Origin: Eimeria necatrix
Taxonomy: Eukaryota; Apicomplexa; Conoidasida; Eucoccidiorida; Eimeriidae
Direction of reading: 5' to 3'
DNA: 31,152 bases
Assembly (NCBI RefSeq): GCF_000499385.1
Contig: NW_013654905.1
Location: 1-31,152, forward strand
In this document: positions 31,114 through 31,152 of the stretch, piece after piece
How positions within the stretch are numbered: position 1 is the stretch's first letter
Layout of the letters: the number at the start of each line of letters is the position of its first letter
Translations under genes and position numbers: made by a program
Notes under the pieces: model-generated
The model's input: only the letters and a program-made list of their open reading frames with translations
The model's database searches: none
What the model was told of the DNA's origin: nothing

Positions 31114-31152
<39 letters not shown>
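29375..31152 (+). CDS. Partial multi-exon gene, possible alpha-helical repeat protein
   Basis: Proposed exons: 29375-29477, 29620-30192, 30646-30709, then an exon from about 30958 that stays open to the window edge. The phases of the first three joins agree. The second exon encodes Gln-rich sequence, CAAQIALSLCLELSIIFA, poly-Ser, AALHCAVLFHPF and LKGACQAALLLQSLWAHLLL. It ends at CCAA|GTAAGC, which also looks like a TAA stop if unspliced. The third exon (64 nt, acceptor TGTGCTTTAG, donor GTACGT) gives KGAALAATALGYGAVPPPAC. The last contains LELGAAATAFASLAVGLPSS. These two segments look like copies of one helical repeat, as in HPR/RAP-type organellar RNA-binding proteins. A weaker resemblance of the third exon to the GFGAVN region of Golgi pH regulator was also noticed. 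Neither is secure. Start and end are not in view. A minus-strand open frame (30663-31094) overlaps the right end and could be the real one there. Confidence 0.35.
30251..30642. repeat. Tandem duplication of a 196-bp unit
   Basis: Copy 1 starts at 30251 (tgaaagggacagcatgagct) and copy 2 at 30447. They differ by only a few substitutions in the unique part and by triplet number in the CTG tract. The unit contains a GGGGGCCCC palindromic run, one telomere-like CCCTAAA word and a CTG tract. Since 196 is not a multiple of three, the two copies lie in different frames, so it is unlikely to be coding. It fits inside the intron proposed at 30193-30645. Confidence 0.95.
31116..31152. repeat. (CTG)n tract at the window edge
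   Basis: At least twelve CTG triplets run to the last base. The tract is cut by the window, so its length is unknown. Confidence 0.95.

Noticed and set aside
10000..31152. CRISPR array
   Set aside because: Regular repeats are simple triplets, heptamers or an 11-mer with no unique spacers of constant length, and the genes are clearly eukaryotic with introns.
1..31152. tRNA or rRNA genes
   Set aside because: No cloverleaf with a GGTTCRANNCC-like T-arm and no rRNA-like block was seen on either strand by eye. A covariance-model scan would be needed to exclude small RNAs fully.

Overview
The window looks like nuclear DNA of a coccidian apicomplexan, most probably an Eimeria species. Three things point there: in-frame CAG/GCA/AGC runs giving long Gln, Ala and Ser homopolymers, many internal arrays of the plant/coccidian telomere heptamer (AAACCCT / AGGGTTT), and an apicomplexan FIKK-type kinase. 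The species call is inference; no database could be searched.

Layout. (1) About 1-9,900 is repeat-poor. It holds one clear gene (2251-5287, +), which encodes a membrane-anchored repeat protein with a conserved C-terminal domain and needs a one-base frame change near its N-terminus. It also holds one plausible three-exon gene (6994-7828, -), one weak small ORF, and long stretches with no supported gene. (2) From about 9,900 to the right edge the sequence is saturated with CAG/CTG triplets. The change resembles the alternation of feature-poor (P) and repeat-rich (R) segments described for Eimeria chromosomes.

The R-type part carries four genes. A very large eight-exon gene (10536-21597, +) encodes about 3,045 residues: roughly 2,500 residues of Gln/Ala/Ser/Pro-rich sequence followed by a C-terminal FIKK-family kinase domain. 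All splice phases agree and the whole reading frame is open. Next comes an intronless gene for a secreted Ala/Gln-rich protein (22660-23568, +). On the opposite strand lies BUD23 (24251-28219, -), the 18S rRNA guanine-N7 methyltransferase, split into nine small exons. Its introns are filled with CTG triplets and telomere-like arrays, several directly against splice sites. At the right edge a plus-strand multi-exon gene (29375 to beyond the window) may encode an alpha-helical repeat protein.

The genes do not form a pathway: BUD23 is a ribosome-biogenesis housekeeping gene, FIKK is a parasite-specific kinase. What unites them is architecture: triplet repeats serve as coding sequence in exons and as pyrimidine-bearing tracts ending in CAG at 3' splice sites, and telomere-like arrays sit at intron ends. 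The most unusual point is BUD23 intron 4, which has oppositely oriented telomere-like arrays at its two ends, so the transcript could fold and bring the splice sites together.
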